From assembly GCF_003335215.1 (NCBI RefSeq), contig NZ_QPGB01000003.1:1-64000 (forward strand): a stretch of 64,000 nucleotides of DNA, given 5' to 3'. The position numbers and the translations under genes are program-made. The notes under the pieces are model-generated. The model was not told where the DNA came from, did no database searches, and saw only the letters and a list, made by a program, of their open reading frames with translations. Position 1 is the first letter of the stretch. Every line of letters begins with the position of its first letter. Below are positions 1 through 8,343 of the stretch, one piece after another. The DNA comes from Parvibium lacunae. Its GTDB lineage: Bacteria > Pseudomonadota > Gammaproteobacteria > Burkholderiales > Burkholderiaceae_D.

Positions 1-1
1 G

Positions 2-343
2 GCCGAGAGCCGTGGCTTGCCCAAGGGCATTACAGTCGATAATGGTCCAGAATTCGTCAGCAAGGCGTTGTATGAATGGGCCTATGCTGTTGGCTTGCAA
101 TTGCGCTTCATTCAACCCGGCAAACCACAGCAGAACGCTTATATCGAGAGTTTCAATGGTAAATTCCGCGACGAATGCCTGAATGAACACTGGTTTATGT
201 CGATGCGTCATGCCCGGCAGCTTATCGAGGCATGGCGACACGACTACAATACTCAGCGGCCCCATAGTGCTATCGGCTATCAAACCCCTGATCAGTTTGC
301 AGACAGTTTTTTAACCGCAAACTCTACGTCCAGTTCGGACTAA
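2..343 (+). CDS. IS3-family transposase OrfB, C-terminal part (truncated by window start)
   Basis: This is the C-terminal half of the rve-type integrase core that cuts and joins the ends of an IS3-family element. The reading frame is open from base 2, so the gene starts upstream of the window. Visible catalytic features are the second Asp in 'TVDNGPEF' and the Glu in 'NAYIESFNGKFRDE', 35 residues apart (the D35E spacing of IS3 elements), with an Arg seven residues after the Glu. 'HSAIGYQTP' near the C-terminus is also typical. In IS3 elements OrfB is normally made as an OrfAB fusion by programmed -1 frameshifting, but that region is not in view. The frame is intact up to TAA, so the copy may be functional if its left half is complete. 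Confidence 0.9.
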   Translation, partial: AESRGLPKGITVDNGPEFVSKALYEWAYAVGLQLRFIQPGKPQQNAYIESFNGKFRDECLNEHWFMSMRHARQLIEAWRHDYNTQRPHSAIGYQTPDQFADSFLTANSTSSSD

Positions 344-359
344 GTTGGGGAGCAGGTCA
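343..359. repeat. Right terminal inverted repeat of the IS3 element
   Basis: AGTTGGGGAGCAGGTCA starts on the last base of the transposase stop codon and ends in TCA. Its complement starts TGACCTGCTCCCC, the usual form of an IS3-family tip. The 3-4 bases after it (GCG or GCGT) would be the target duplication, which cannot be confirmed without the left end. Confidence 0.7.
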
Positions 360-378
360 GCGTCGCGAGGGGTGGTAA

Positions 379-453
379 CTCAACCCAAAGCGCACCTATC
401 GCATGTATCACGAAGCTGGACTGATGGTCAGAAAATGCAAGAATATCTATTGA
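379..453 (+). pseudogene. Remnant of a second IS3 OrfB (N-terminal segment)
   Basis: Read in frame from base 379, this segment encodes 'LNPKRTYRMYHEAGLMVRKC', which matches the 'VNxKRxYRLYxEAGLxVRxR' segment found upstream of the catalytic core in OrfB transposases. An in-frame stop lies directly before it and TGA ends it at 453, so it cannot be expressed. It points the same way as the IS next to it and overlaps the 3' end of the livK-like gene on the other strand by seven bases. It is best read as debris of an older IS3 copy into which, or next to which, the present element inserted. Confidence 0.65.
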
Positions 454-1574
454 ATTACTTTACCCCCAGCACTAATCACTGATAGCTCGACATAAGGAGA
501 TCCTCGATGATTCTTTTCATCAAAATCAATAATAAAACCACCTAAGTCTAAGCGTCGCAAGCGTTCCAAACTTCGTGTCAATTCTTGTCGAGTAATTTTA
601 GGAGCCCTCTCCAAAGCTGCCGTAATAACTTTCCCGGTCACGTACCCTTCAAGAGTGGTGTAGTTGACCTTGGCACCTTCGACTCGACTTTTAGCGACAT
701 CGAGATGAAAATCTCGAGAAAGCGGTAAACTTCTTTTGTAAGGATTTGGCATTACTTGGGCAATCACCACGCCCCTGGCCAAATTGTCTGAAATTCGTTG
801 CGCCAACTGCTCGCCATCAGTTACTGACTGAATAAATAAATACGCTGAATTATTTCGCTCTCTCAATTGCTTAATAAATGCTGCACTAGCCGCGGTATTG
901 GAAATCATGATTATTGCCTGAGGCTCGGCTTTCAGCATAGTTTCAACCGCATTTTCTACCTTAGTTGTATTTTTCTCATAGGCACCTTTTGCCAAAATAT
1001 TAAGCCCATACTCCTTGGCAAACTCTTCCGCAGCCTGTAAACCAACTTTACCGAATGAATCATCCTGGTAAAAAACACCAATATTCTTCAGGCCTATCGT
1101 TGAAGCGTGCTGTAGCATTTTTTGCACTTCATCTCGATAATTCGCCCGCAAATGAAATAGGTATGGATAATGGGTCAAAATACCTCCAGTTCTCACACCG
1201 ATAAGTGGGATTCTATGCTCTTCGAGTAAACCTGATTTTAAAACTGCCTCTACATTTCCTGTACCAACGAACCCCGCTAATGCAACAATGTCGTTGTTAG
1301 TCAATATCTGCTTCGTTTGTTTAACTGTATCTTCAGTTTTATAGCCATCATCTAATCCAACTAGTTTTAGTTTTCGACCTTTAATACCTCCCCGCGCATT
1401 GAGGTGCTCAAACCAAATTTCAATACCTCGTCGATAGTCATTACCTGTTGGGGCCAAGTTTCCAGTATATGGAGCAACCTGCCCAATAAGGATTTCTTGT
1501 GCATAGGCCACAGTAGGAACCAAGGTAAATAAAACATACAGAGGGAGAAAGAGTAGACGCAAAAAAGATGACAT
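447..1574 (-). CDS. ABC-type branched-chain amino acid/amide substrate-binding protein (LivK-like), orphan
   Basis: This is a periplasmic solute-binding protein of the Peripla_BP_6 (LivK/AmiC) family. Residues 1-25 form a Sec signal peptide ending 'VAYAQ', followed by the family opening 'ILIGQVAPYTGNLAPTGND'. 'GGIKGRKLKLVGLDDGYKT' and 'ALAGFVGTGN' belong to the first lobe of the Venus-flytrap fold. The length of 375 aa is normal. A strong ribosome site (GGAGGC) precedes the ATG. No permease or ATPase genes of the HAAT family lie nearby, so it either serves a transporter elsewhere or acts as a periplasmic sensor partner; the two-component system 1.4 kb away makes the latter worth testing (inference). 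Its 3' end abuts IS debris, so genes once following it may have been lost. The ligand cannot be told from the sequence. Confidence 0.88.
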   Translation of the reverse strand: MSSFLRLLFLPLYVLFTLVPTVAYAQEILIGQVAPYTGNLAPTGNDYRRGIEIWFEHLNARGGIKGRKLKLVGLDDGYKTEDTVKQTKQILTNNDIVALAGFVGTGNVEAVLKSGLLEEHRIPLIGVRTGGILTHYPYLFHLRANYRDEVQKMLQHASTIGLKNIGVFYQDDSFGKVGLQAAEEFAKEYGLNILAKGAYEKNTTKVENAVETMLKAEPQAIIMISNTAASAAFIKQLRERNNSAYLFIQSVTDGEQLAQRISDNLARGVVIAQVMPNPYKRSLPLSRDFHLDVAKSRVEGAKVNYTTLEGYVTGKVITAALERAPKITRQELTRSLERLRRLDLGGFIIDFDEKNHRGSPYVELSVISAGGKVIQ

Positions 1575-1656
1575 GGCGAGTTGCCTCCGTTGATAAGTTA
1601 TGCCTCATGTTTATAGATAAATTTGATAATGGCTAGGTGTGGATAATGCGTAAGGG

Positions 1657-2700
1657 TTATGGATATCGGAAGCCTGTTTGACCGTAAATTGCCCGAATCA
1701 GGTCGCGATCTTGGGAGCTGGTAAATAATTGGTGAACGCGCATCATACTCAAACGCCAGGCGGCTCTCTCGTTGGCGCTGAGCGATAAAACCTGGGTTTT
1801 GCCAGCGGCTTTAATTTTAAGAAGTGCTTCGTCATTTTCCTTACGCGCAATTTCATTCGCAAAGCGGGTCGCATCATCCATTGCTTGCTGCATGATGAGT
1901 CGTATATCGCGGTCCAGCCCTTCCCAGAACTTACGGTTTACGATTACCGCATATCCCAAATAACCATGATCTGATAGAGTCAAATATTTCTGGACTTCAT
2001 GCAACCGTTGCGTCCAAAAATTGGAGGCGGGATTTTCGGTGCCATCCGCCAGGCCGGTTTGCAAAGTTTGATATACCTCTGAAAAAGCCGTTACCTGCGG
2101 AGTTGCCCCGACGGCACGCATTTGCGCATCGAGTACACGAGAAGGCTGAATCCGCATCTTTAAGCCACGTAAATCATCGGGTAAACGCAATGGTTTGTTG
2201 GCACTCATTTGCTTAAAACCATTATCCCAATAAGCGAGGCCCTTAATACCGCGCGATTCCAGTTTCTTCAGCAGACTTTTACCAATATCACCACTGGTAA
2301 CAGCGTGCATTTGTGCCGCATCGTCAAACAAAAAGGGCAGATCGAAGATTTCAAACTCGCGAACTCCCAATGGCGCGAACTTGGCCAAAGAAGGAGCAAG
2401 TATCTGTACTGCACCGAGCTGTAATGCCTCTAACTCTTCCCGATCTCGGTAAAGCTGGCTATTGGGATACACCTCGACTCTAATCAAGCCGCGCGATAAC
2501 GATTCCAGGCGAGTTTTGAAAAAAAGCGCCGCCTTGCCTTTGGGGGTATCTTCTGCAACGACATGGCTGAATTTAACAATCAGTGGAGACGTCACCGAAT
2601 ACTGCGCGGCGCAGGCCTGCGGAGCGGCTAACCAAGACGCCGCAAAAGTACTGCTAAGTAAGGCTTGTTGAGCACAGGTTTGTATAAATTGGCGACGCAT
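1657..2700 (-). CDS. TRAP transporter substrate-binding protein, DctP family, orphan
   Basis: This is a periplasmic binding protein for organic acids of the tripartite ATP-independent periplasmic (TRAP) type. The N-terminus 'MRRQFIQ' followed by a hydrophobic stretch and 'APQACAA' looks like a signal peptide with a possible twin-arginine motif. Family marks are 'FSHVVAEDTPKGKAALFFK', the conserved arginine region 'GLKMRIQPSR' that contacts the ligand carboxylate, and 'GLADGTENPASNFW'. At 347 aa it is full length. The membrane subunits DctQ and DctM are missing here, unlike the complete set at 37283-40148. It is transcribed away from the DctS/DctR-like system at 2930-5682, as in loci where that system controls a dicarboxylate TRAP transporter, so it may be the remaining piece of such a locus or a sensor accessory. 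The start lacks a clear ribosome site. Confidence 0.9.
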   Translation of the reverse strand: MRRQFIQTCAQQALLSSTFAASWLAAPQACAAQYSVTSPLIVKFSHVVAEDTPKGKAALFFKTRLESLSRGLIRVEVYPNSQLYRDREELEALQLGAVQILAPSLAKFAPLGVREFEIFDLPFLFDDAAQMHAVTSGDIGKSLLKKLESRGIKGLAYWDNGFKQMSANKPLRLPDDLRGLKMRIQPSRVLDAQMRAVGATPQVTAFSEVYQTLQTGLADGTENPASNFWTQRLHEVQKYLTLSDHGYLGYAVIVNRKFWEGLDRDIRLIMQQAMDDATRFANEIARKENDEALLKIKAAGKTQVLSLSANERAAWRLSMMRVHQLFTSSQDRDLIRAIYGQTGFRYP

Positions 2701-2900
2701 GGTTTACGATTTACCAGCAAAAATAACAGGTAGAAGAGAATTCTTACCAAGATTGCGCCAGCCCAGGATTTCCCACAACTACGGTTTTCCACAATCGGAA
2801 GCTAATTTTTAACCTGCGACAATCCCGCTACTTTATTTCCCACTTTTGTTGTCTCATAAATCACGATCTCCAACGCCGCCTCCCCTGGGAGACAGACACG

Positions 2901-2930
2901 ATGTATGTCGCTTGGGCTACTATTGACTAA
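2901..2930 (+). CDS. Possible 9-codon leader ORF coupled to the sensor kinase
   Basis: A short frame, MYVAWATID-stop, begins at ATG 2901 nine bases after a purine-rich GGGAG. Its stop shares one base with the kinase start (TAATG). The kinase ATG itself has no recognisable ribosome site, so ribosomes finishing this leader could restart on the kinase. This is an inference from layout only, and a chance short ORF is possible. Confidence 0.3.
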   Translation: MYVAWATID

Positions 2931-5017
2931 TGCCAAATTTTGCCCCATTCCTTAAAAAACTCTTAACGTACTACCCTTGGTATCGCTTAAGCCAGCGCCA
3001 GCAGCAGCGGTTGCGCTGGTGGATGCCCGCCGTGTTTATCGGACTCTTTCTATGTGCAGTGGGAACCTTTCTCTGGCTCTCATTCACGATAGAACGGAAT
3101 GACCGCCAAGAAAGTCTGATCGTCGACACCCTATGGATGCAACAAGCGATTGAATTTCAGCTTGAAGGAGACCAACGCTCGATGCGCGTGATTGCTGATG
3201 ACCTTGCCTCAGGACGGCTCTCACCCCAGCAATTCCAAGCTCAAGCACAATCGGTCATTCGGAATAATCGTGAAATCCTAAATGTCCTATGGCTCGATGC
3301 AAACTTGAACATCTTGGCCAGTGTTGGTGTCAGTGAACAAATTGGACGCAATTTATTTACAGAGTTGAACCCAAACTCGAAACAAGCCGCGGTTCGGGCC
3401 ATGCGTCTACGCTCACCGACCTACTCCCAACCTTACATCTTAAGGCTACCCGAATCTGAGGCCGATGGGCTGTTTGACCTGCACATTCCCTTGATTTCTG
3501 ATGAGGGGATCATTGGCACCCTGTGCGTTATCTTCTCTTCACGCGGCATACTGGATGAAATGGTGCCCTGGTGGTTCGCCAAAGATAACCAGATTCAACT
3601 CACCGAGCCCGACGGCGTGGTGCTCGCCGAACGCAGTGCAGGCGGTCACGGTAAAGGGATTTACCAACATTTCACGGCGATTGAACTCCCCGGTGCCGCC
3701 GTTGTGCTCCGGGTCAATAGTCTTAAAGGCTCGCCAGACCTTATTCCTAATATTCTGGTTGTGATCGTTGTCTCACTTTCAGTAGCGCTGCTCTGGAGTT
3801 TATGGATATTGTTTCGTGATTTACATCGACGTCATGAGCTTGATGAAGCGCTTCGCGATCAATACACCTTCCGGCGTGCGATGGAAGACTCATTGGTCAC
3901 TGGGCTGCGGGCGCGGGATCTGGAAGGCCGGGTGACCTACGTCAACCCAGCCTTTTGCAAAATGACGGGATTTACCGCAGAGGAGCTGATTGGGGTTAGG
4001 CCACCGATGCCCTATTGGGCCCCCGAGGCCTATGCAGAATACAGCGAAAGACACGCTCAAGTATTGGCAGGGACGATTACGCAAGAAGGCTATGAAACCA
4101 TTTTTCAGCACAAAAATGGCACACGCTTTCCTGTTCTGATTTTTGAAGCGCCGCTGCGAAATAGTAAGGGAGAGCAAACTGGTTGGATGAGTTCTATTCT
4201 AGACTTAACAGAACAGAAAAAAATGGAAGAACTCAACCGACAACATCAAGAAAAATTACAGTCGATTGCGCGCTTGACGACAATGGGAGAGCTGGCTTCA
4301 ACGTTATCGCATGAGCTCAATCAGCCGCTCTCTGCCATTACCAGCTACAGCACCGCTGCACTGAATATGCTAAATGCCAATCGGCAAACAGCGGCAACAG
4401 GCCAAGGTATTGAGTTACCACCATTTAGCGTGACAGACATAGAAGAAATATTGCAAAAGGTCTATCAGCAGGCCACCCGAGCTGGGAATGTGATCCGCAG
4501 TGTGCATGAGTTCGTCCGTAAACGGGAACCTCAAAAGGCACCATGTACTGTGGAACAATTATTTGAATCCATCAAGCCTTTAGTCGAGCTACAAACCCGC
4601 CACAGTAGCGTTCAAATTCATTATGAAATTGGCCGGCAACTGCCTCCGCTCTTGATTGATCGCGTGATGCTAGAGCAAGTATTACTCAATCTCACCCGTA
4701 ACGCGATTGAGGCCATGGAAAGCGTACCGCCATCAGCACAGCACCTGACCCTGCGTGCCTGGGTTGAGGTGGCTGCATCTGATACCCATGAGAAAGTCTA
4801 TCTGGCTGTTGAAGACTTGGGGCATGGCATAAACTCGGCTGTCGCTAGCAAGCTGTTTTCACCTTTTTTCACCACGAAATCTGAAGGCATGGGGATTGGC
4901 TTGAATATCTGCCGTTCAATTATTGAGTTTCACCATGGCAGCTTATGGCATGAACCGAATCAACCCAGTGGCTGCCGCTTTATTTTCAGCTTACCCGCTT
5001 ATCAGCCGTCTACGTAA
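2930..5017 (+). CDS. Membrane sensor histidine kinase with PAS domain (DctS-like)
   Basis: This is the sensor half of a two-component system. Residues about 30-53 and 272-295 are membrane helices enclosing a periplasmic domain of some 215 residues, probably of the Cache type. A PAS domain follows at about 305-425 ('VTYVNPAFCKMTGFTAEELIG'-like). The H-box is 'TLSHELNQPLSAI', with the phosphorylated residue at about His461. The ATPase domain shows N-box 'NLTRNAIEAM', 'DLGHGI', and 'FTTKSEGMGIGLNICRSII'. The NQPL-type H-box and PAS layout match the DctS/FixL/TodS-type kinases that pair with FixJ-like regulators, and the next gene is one. It starts on the same bases that end a 9-codon leader and faces away from the DctP and LivK-like genes, which it may control or listen to. 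Its ligand is probably an organic acid (inference). Confidence 0.9.
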   Translation: MPNFAPFLKKLLTYYPWYRLSQRQQQRLRWWMPAVFIGLFLCAVGTFLWLSFTIERNDRQESLIVDTLWMQQAIEFQLEGDQRSMRVIADDLASGRLSPQQFQAQAQSVIRNNREILNVLWLDANLNILASVGVSEQIGRNLFTELNPNSKQAAVRAMRLRSPTYSQPYILRLPESEADGLFDLHIPLISDEGIIGTLCVIFSSRGILDEMVPWWFAKDNQIQLTEPDGVVLAERSAGGHGKGIYQHFTAIELPGAAVVLRVNSLKGSPDLIPNILVVIVVSLSVALLWSLWILFRDLHRRHELDEALRDQYTFRRAMEDSLVTGLRARDLEGRVTYVNPAFCKMTGFTAEELIGVRPPMPYWAPEAYAEYSERHAQVLAGTITQEGYETIFQHKNGTRFPVLIFEAPLRNSKGEQTGWMSSILDLTEQKKMEELNRQHQEKLQSIARLTTMGELASTLSHELNQPLSAITSYSTAALNMLNANRQTAATGQGIELPPFSVTDIEEILQKVYQQATRAGNVIRSVHEFVRKREPQKAPCTVEQLFESIKPLVELQTRHSSVQIHYEIGRQLPPLLIDRVMLEQVLLNLTRNAIEAMESVPPSAQHLTLRAWVEVAASDTHEKVYLAVEDLGHGINSAVASKLFSPFFTTKSEGMGIGLNICRSIIEFHHGSLWHEPNQPSGCRFIFSLPAYQPST

Positions 5018-5067
5018 TTATTTGATGGCCAGCGTATTCCACCGCTGGCGATATGTAGGAGATCAAG

Positions 5068-5682
5068 ATGTTGCTTTATGTCATTGATGATGAAGATATT
5101 ATTCGCGACGCCCTAATATTGCTCTTCAAGTCACGAGGGATTAAAGCGATCGGCTTTGCCTCGGCAAATGCTTTTCTTGACGCGATTAACGAGCATGCCA
5201 TTCATTTTGATCAGCCTGCCTGTATCTTGCTAGATGTGAGAATGCCGCAGATGAGTGGACTGGAACTCTTCGATATTTTGTTTGAGCGCCAATTACACCA
5301 GCAGGCTCCGGTGATATTTTTAACCGGCCATGGCGATGTACCGATGGCGGTCGAGGCATTAAAAAAAGGGGCCTTTGATTTTTTTGAGAAACCGTTTAAT
5401 GACAATAAATTGGTTGATCGGGTTCTTGAAGCACTCAACCAAGCGCAACGAACCACGCATCTTTCAGCCCAGAAACATCAAGTACATGAAGATTTGGCCA
5501 GCTTAACAGACCGTGAAAAAGAGGTAATGACGCTAATACTGGCTGGAAAATATAACAAAGTGATTGCGGATCAACTGGGTATTAGCATGCGCACGGTTGA
5601 GGTTCATCGCGCCCGAATTTTCGACAAAATGCATGTCAAGTCTGCTGTCGAGCTTGCGCAGCTCCTGAAGAACCTCGATTAA
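5068..5682 (+). CDS. FixJ/DctR-type response regulator (receiver + LuxR HTH)
   Basis: This is the transcription factor partner of the preceding kinase. The receiver domain occupies residues 1-120, with acidic residues in 'VIDDEDIIRDA', the phosphoacceptor Asp56 in 'CILLDVRMPQMSG', Thr in 'FLTGHGDVPMAVEAL' and Lys in 'FEKPF'. The C-terminal LuxR/GerE helix-turn-helix is 'LTDREKEVMTLILAGKYNK' to 'RTVEVHRARIFDKM'. At 204 aa it has the standard FixJ length. It has no AAA+ domain, so it does not work through sigma-54 as enteric DctD does. It follows the kinase by 50 bases and has a ribosome site (GGAG) before its ATG, so the two are one operon. Likely targets are the divergent dctP at 2700 and perhaps the livK-like gene. 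Confidence 0.92.
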   Translation: MLLYVIDDEDIIRDALILLFKSRGIKAIGFASANAFLDAINEHAIHFDQPACILLDVRMPQMSGLELFDILFERQLHQQAPVIFLTGHGDVPMAVEALKKGAFDFFEKPFNDNKLVDRVLEALNQAQRTTHLSAQKHQVHEDLASLTDREKEVMTLILAGKYNKVIADQLGISMRTVEVHRARIFDKMHVKSAVELAQLLKNLD

Positions 5683-5798
5683 ACTATACTGCGCGGCGCG
5701 CCCCTGTCTCGCCCTATTTTGTCAGGTACTGTTGCTATGCAACTGCATGCGGTCTTGTTACGCTATACCATATGCCGACGATTGAGGGAGCTGTATCA

Positions 5799-6308
5799 AT
5801 GACAACCACGACGAACCATTTCTCCGACCCGCGTGACCAACGTTATCACCAACATTTAACGCTGCGCGGTCTTGTCTTTGAGAACCCCATCAAAGGGGGC
5901 GCGAATTACGATGTCTGTGTCGAACACAACGGCATACTTTATGTCAGCGGCATGGTGCCGCGGGTACAAGGCATCATTGCAGGAACTGGGCGGGTTGGTG
6001 AAACCCAAACGCTGGAAGGGGCGCAGCGTGCAGCTGAAGTTTGTATCCTACGCGGGCTGGGTATTGTGCAGCAGCAGATCGGCTCACTCAGCTTGATTGA
6101 AAAAATTCTGAAAGTGACGGCTTTCACCCAAAGCGCGGCAGACTTTACCCAACAAAGTGAGGTAGCCGATGCCGCTTCGACCCTGCTTTATGAGATTTTT
6201 GCGCCCCATGGCCAGCACACACGCACCTCGGTTGGGGTTTACCAACTTCCGAAGAATGCTTGCGTAGAGATTGATATGATCGTCGCGCTGAAAAATACCC
6301 CATCCTAA
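5799..6308 (+). CDS. RidA/YjgF/YER057c family protein
   Basis: This is a member of the RidA superfamily, small trimeric proteins that hydrolyse reactive enamine/imine intermediates such as 2-aminoacrylate. Typical elements are 'NGILYVSGMVPRV', 'QRAAEVCILRGLGIVQQQIG' and the C-terminal 'HTRTSVGVYQLPKNACVEID', which holds the Arg that binds the substrate carboxylate and the Glu-Ile-Asp strand. The ATG at 5799 is chosen because GAGGGAG lies eight bases before it; an in-frame ATG at 5772 has no such site. The product is 169 aa, longer than the 130-aa core because of an N-terminal extension ('MTTTTNHFSDPRDQRYHQHL'). The next gene, a permease, follows after 26 bases, so the two may be co-transcribed. 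The physiological substrate is unknown. Confidence 0.85.
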   Translation: MTTTTNHFSDPRDQRYHQHLTLRGLVFENPIKGGANYDVCVEHNGILYVSGMVPRVQGIIAGTGRVGETQTLEGAQRAAEVCILRGLGIVQQQIGSLSLIEKILKVTAFTQSAADFTQQSEVADAASTLLYEIFAPHGQHTRTSVGVYQLPKNACVEIDMIVALKNTPS

Positions 6309-6334
6309 ACACGGCGCTCAACCAATAGGCACTT

Positions 6335-7219
6335 ATGGCCGCACTCTTACTCCCCGATTTCGCGCTCATCCTACTCGGCTGGGGTCTTTACCGCGGATTA
6401 CGTTGGCCCAGTGAGTTTTGGGCAACCTTAGAAAAACTCGTTTTTTTCGTGCTCTTCCCTGCCCTGCTATTTCATTCAGTGATACGTACCAGTTTTGATT
6501 TAGTCAGCACCGCTACCCTCTTAAAAACCTCCTTTGCCGCCACCCTCGCCGGAGGCCTCTTGGGTTATGGGTTACGGCTAACAAGCCGGGTGCCAGCCCT
6601 GACTTTTGCCTCGGGCGTTCAGTGCGCGTTTCGCTTCAATTCCTATATTGGCCTCGCGCTTGCCGTTCGCCTGGGTGGCGAAGAAGGACTGGCGCTCATG
6701 GCTGTCATCATTGGTTTTAATGTCCCATTTTGTAATATTGCCGCAGTGTGGGGCTTGGCTCGCCACGGTGAAACACGCCTCTGGCAAGAATTGCTGCGCA
6801 ACCCTCTGATTGTGGCAACAGTCAGCGCCCTCTTGCTGAACATCATCGGCTGGCATCCACCGGAAGTGATGATGACCACCTTGCAACGCTTGGGCAGTGC
6901 CTCTGTTGCGTTGGGCCTCATTGCGGTTGGCGCTGGTATCCGCTTGGCGGGGGTCAACGAAGCGCGATGGCTGAGTAGCGCCTGGCTCATGTTGAAATTA
7001 TTCGTTAATCCATTGATCGCTTATTGGGTCGGCCGACAATTCGGCTTAGCCAGCTTACCCCTGAAAATTGTGGTGTTATTTGCCGGACTACCAACTGCAT
7101 CAAGCGCCTATATTTTGGCAACCCGCATGGGTGGCAATGGGCCTTTGGTGGCCTATCTCATTTCCGCCTCTACGCTGCTCTCAATCCTGACACTGCCCCT
7201 GTGGTTAAGTTTGGTTTAG
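6335..7219 (+). CDS. AEC (auxin efflux carrier) family transporter
   Basis: This is an inner-membrane protein of the AEC/Mem_trans family, whose bacterial members carry organic acids such as malate or malonate. It is 294 aa and almost wholly hydrophobic, with about ten predicted helices in two five-helix halves. The first starts 'LPDFALILLGWGLYRGLRW', and the second contains 'SASVALGLIAVGAGIRL' and ends 'YLISASTLLSILTLPLWLSL'. It lies 26 bases after the RidA gene. Its stop overlaps that of the convergent queG gene (TAG at 7217-7219 against TAA read from 7218 to 7216), so there is no room for a terminator between them and antisense read-through is likely. The substrate is unknown. Confidence 0.85.
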   Translation: MAALLLPDFALILLGWGLYRGLRWPSEFWATLEKLVFFVLFPALLFHSVIRTSFDLVSTATLLKTSFAATLAGGLLGYGLRLTSRVPALTFASGVQCAFRFNSYIGLALAVRLGGEEGLALMAVIIGFNVPFCNIAAVWGLARHGETRLWQELLRNPLIVATVSALLLNIIGWHPPEVMMTTLQRLGSASVALGLIAVGAGIRLAGVNEARWLSSAWLMLKLFVNPLIAYWVGRQFGLASLPLKIVVLFAGLPTASSAYILATRMGGNGPLVAYLISASTLLSILTLPLWLSLV

Positions 7220-8343
7220 GTGGCGCCAGACGGCTGCTGTGCCAAGGCCCAAGCAACATGTTCACGAACCAATGGATCAGGGTCATCGACTTTTGCCTGC
7301 AGCGCCTCGATCATGATGGCAGCTTGGTGGGATGCGCTATCGCGCAGCGCATTACCGAGCGCCACAGCAATATTACGTAGCCAAGGGCCATAGCCGATGC
7401 GCCGAATCGGGCTGCCTTGCAGGCGCTCGTTAAACTCGCGCTCGGTCCAGGCAAACAGCGCGACTAGGCTCGCGCTGTCCAAGCCATTGCGCACGTCAAA
7501 ATCATTGATCGGGGCTCGCTGCGCAAATTTATTCCAAGGGCAAATTAGCTGACAATCATCACAGCCATAAATCCGGTTGCCCATTAAGGGGCGCAGCTCC
7601 ACGGGAATCGCCCCCTTGTTTTCAATGGTGAGATAAGAAATACAGCGGCGGGCATCCAGTGAATAGGGCGCCACAATCGCCTGGGTCGGACAGACGTCAA
7701 GACACCGGCGACATGTCCCACAATGCATGGCTTCTGGTGCCGTCGGGGAATCCATCGGCAAATCCAGGTTCGTGAAAATCTCGCCAAGAAAAAACATCGA
7801 CCCTGCTTCCCGCGTTAAGAGTAGGGTGTGTTTGCCGCGCCAGCCGAGTCCTGCCTGCTGACCCAGCTCCACTTCCATCACGGGAGCTGAATCGGTAAAC
7901 ACGCGATAATCCATATCAGGAAAATCAACCGCCACCTGCTGCTGAATTTGATTCGCGAGCTGCTGCAGACGCTGACGTAGCACTTTGTGATAATCGCGTC
8001 CCCTGGCATACAAAGAAACGTAGGCCTGCCCTGGCCGATTCAGTGTTTCCCAGGCTTGATCGACCCAATTGTCAGTAGTCGAAGCAGGTAAATAATTCAT
8101 GCGCAGGCTAATGACGCGCAAGGTTTGCGGGTGTAATTGCGTTGGGTCGCGCCGCAACGCTTCGTGCCGCGCCATATAATCCATCTTGCCGTGATAACCA
8201 GCCGCCAACCAAGAGGCAAGGCGAGCCTGCGCCGCCGGGTCGATTCGGGCTGGCCCGATGCGCAGATCGGCAAAGCCCAGTGCATTGGCCCACGTGCTTA
8301 TCTGTTGAACTAACTGTTTTTTTGCGGATTCATCCATTTTCAT
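7216..8343 (-). CDS. queG: Epoxyqueuosine reductase QueG
   Basis: This enzyme catalyses the last step of queuosine synthesis, reducing epoxyqueuosine at position 34 of tRNAs with GUN anticodons, using cobalamin and two [4Fe-4S] clusters in the cytoplasm. The two ferredoxin-like clusters are visible: 'CGTCRRCLDVCP' and, later, 'CDDCQLICPWN'. The QueG signature 'DSAPVMEVELGQQAGLGWRG' lies before them, and a HEAT-like tail follows ('DPDPLVREHVAWAL'). The start at 8343 (ATG, with AGGG eight bases before it) gives 375 aa, the normal length; a second ATG two codons on is possible. Its start codon overlaps that of tsaE on the other strand, an unusually tight divergent pair. The frame is open further upstream, but that part is a shadow of tsaE. 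Confidence 0.95.
   Translation of the reverse strand: MKMDESAKKQLVQQISTWANALGFADLRIGPARIDPAAQARLASWLAAGYHGKMDYMARHEALRRDPTQLHPQTLRVISLRMNYLPASTTDNWVDQAWETLNRPGQAYVSLYARGRDYHKVLRQRLQQLANQIQQQVAVDFPDMDYRVFTDSAPVMEVELGQQAGLGWRGKHTLLLTREAGSMFFLGEIFTNLDLPMDSPTAPEAMHCGTCRRCLDVCPTQAIVAPYSLDARRCISYLTIENKGAIPVELRPLMGNRIYGCDDCQLICPWNKFAQRAPINDFDVRNGLDSASLVALFAWTEREFNERLQGSPIRRIGYGPWLRNIAVALGNALRDSASHQAAIMIEALQAKVDDPDPLVREHVAWALAQQPSGAT

Larger units (their letters stand above)
1..359 (+). mobile_element. IS3-family insertion sequence, 3' end only
   Basis: This is the right-hand end of an IS3-family element whose left part lies before the window. It carries the C-terminal part of the OrfB transposase and ends, 16 bases after the stop codon, in the terminal repeat AGTTGGGGAGCAGGTCA. 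Read inward, that repeat is TGACCTGCTCCCCAACT, beginning with the TGA typical of this family. The transposase resembles the IS407/IS51 subgroup. The left end and target duplication cannot be checked here. Confidence 0.85.
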
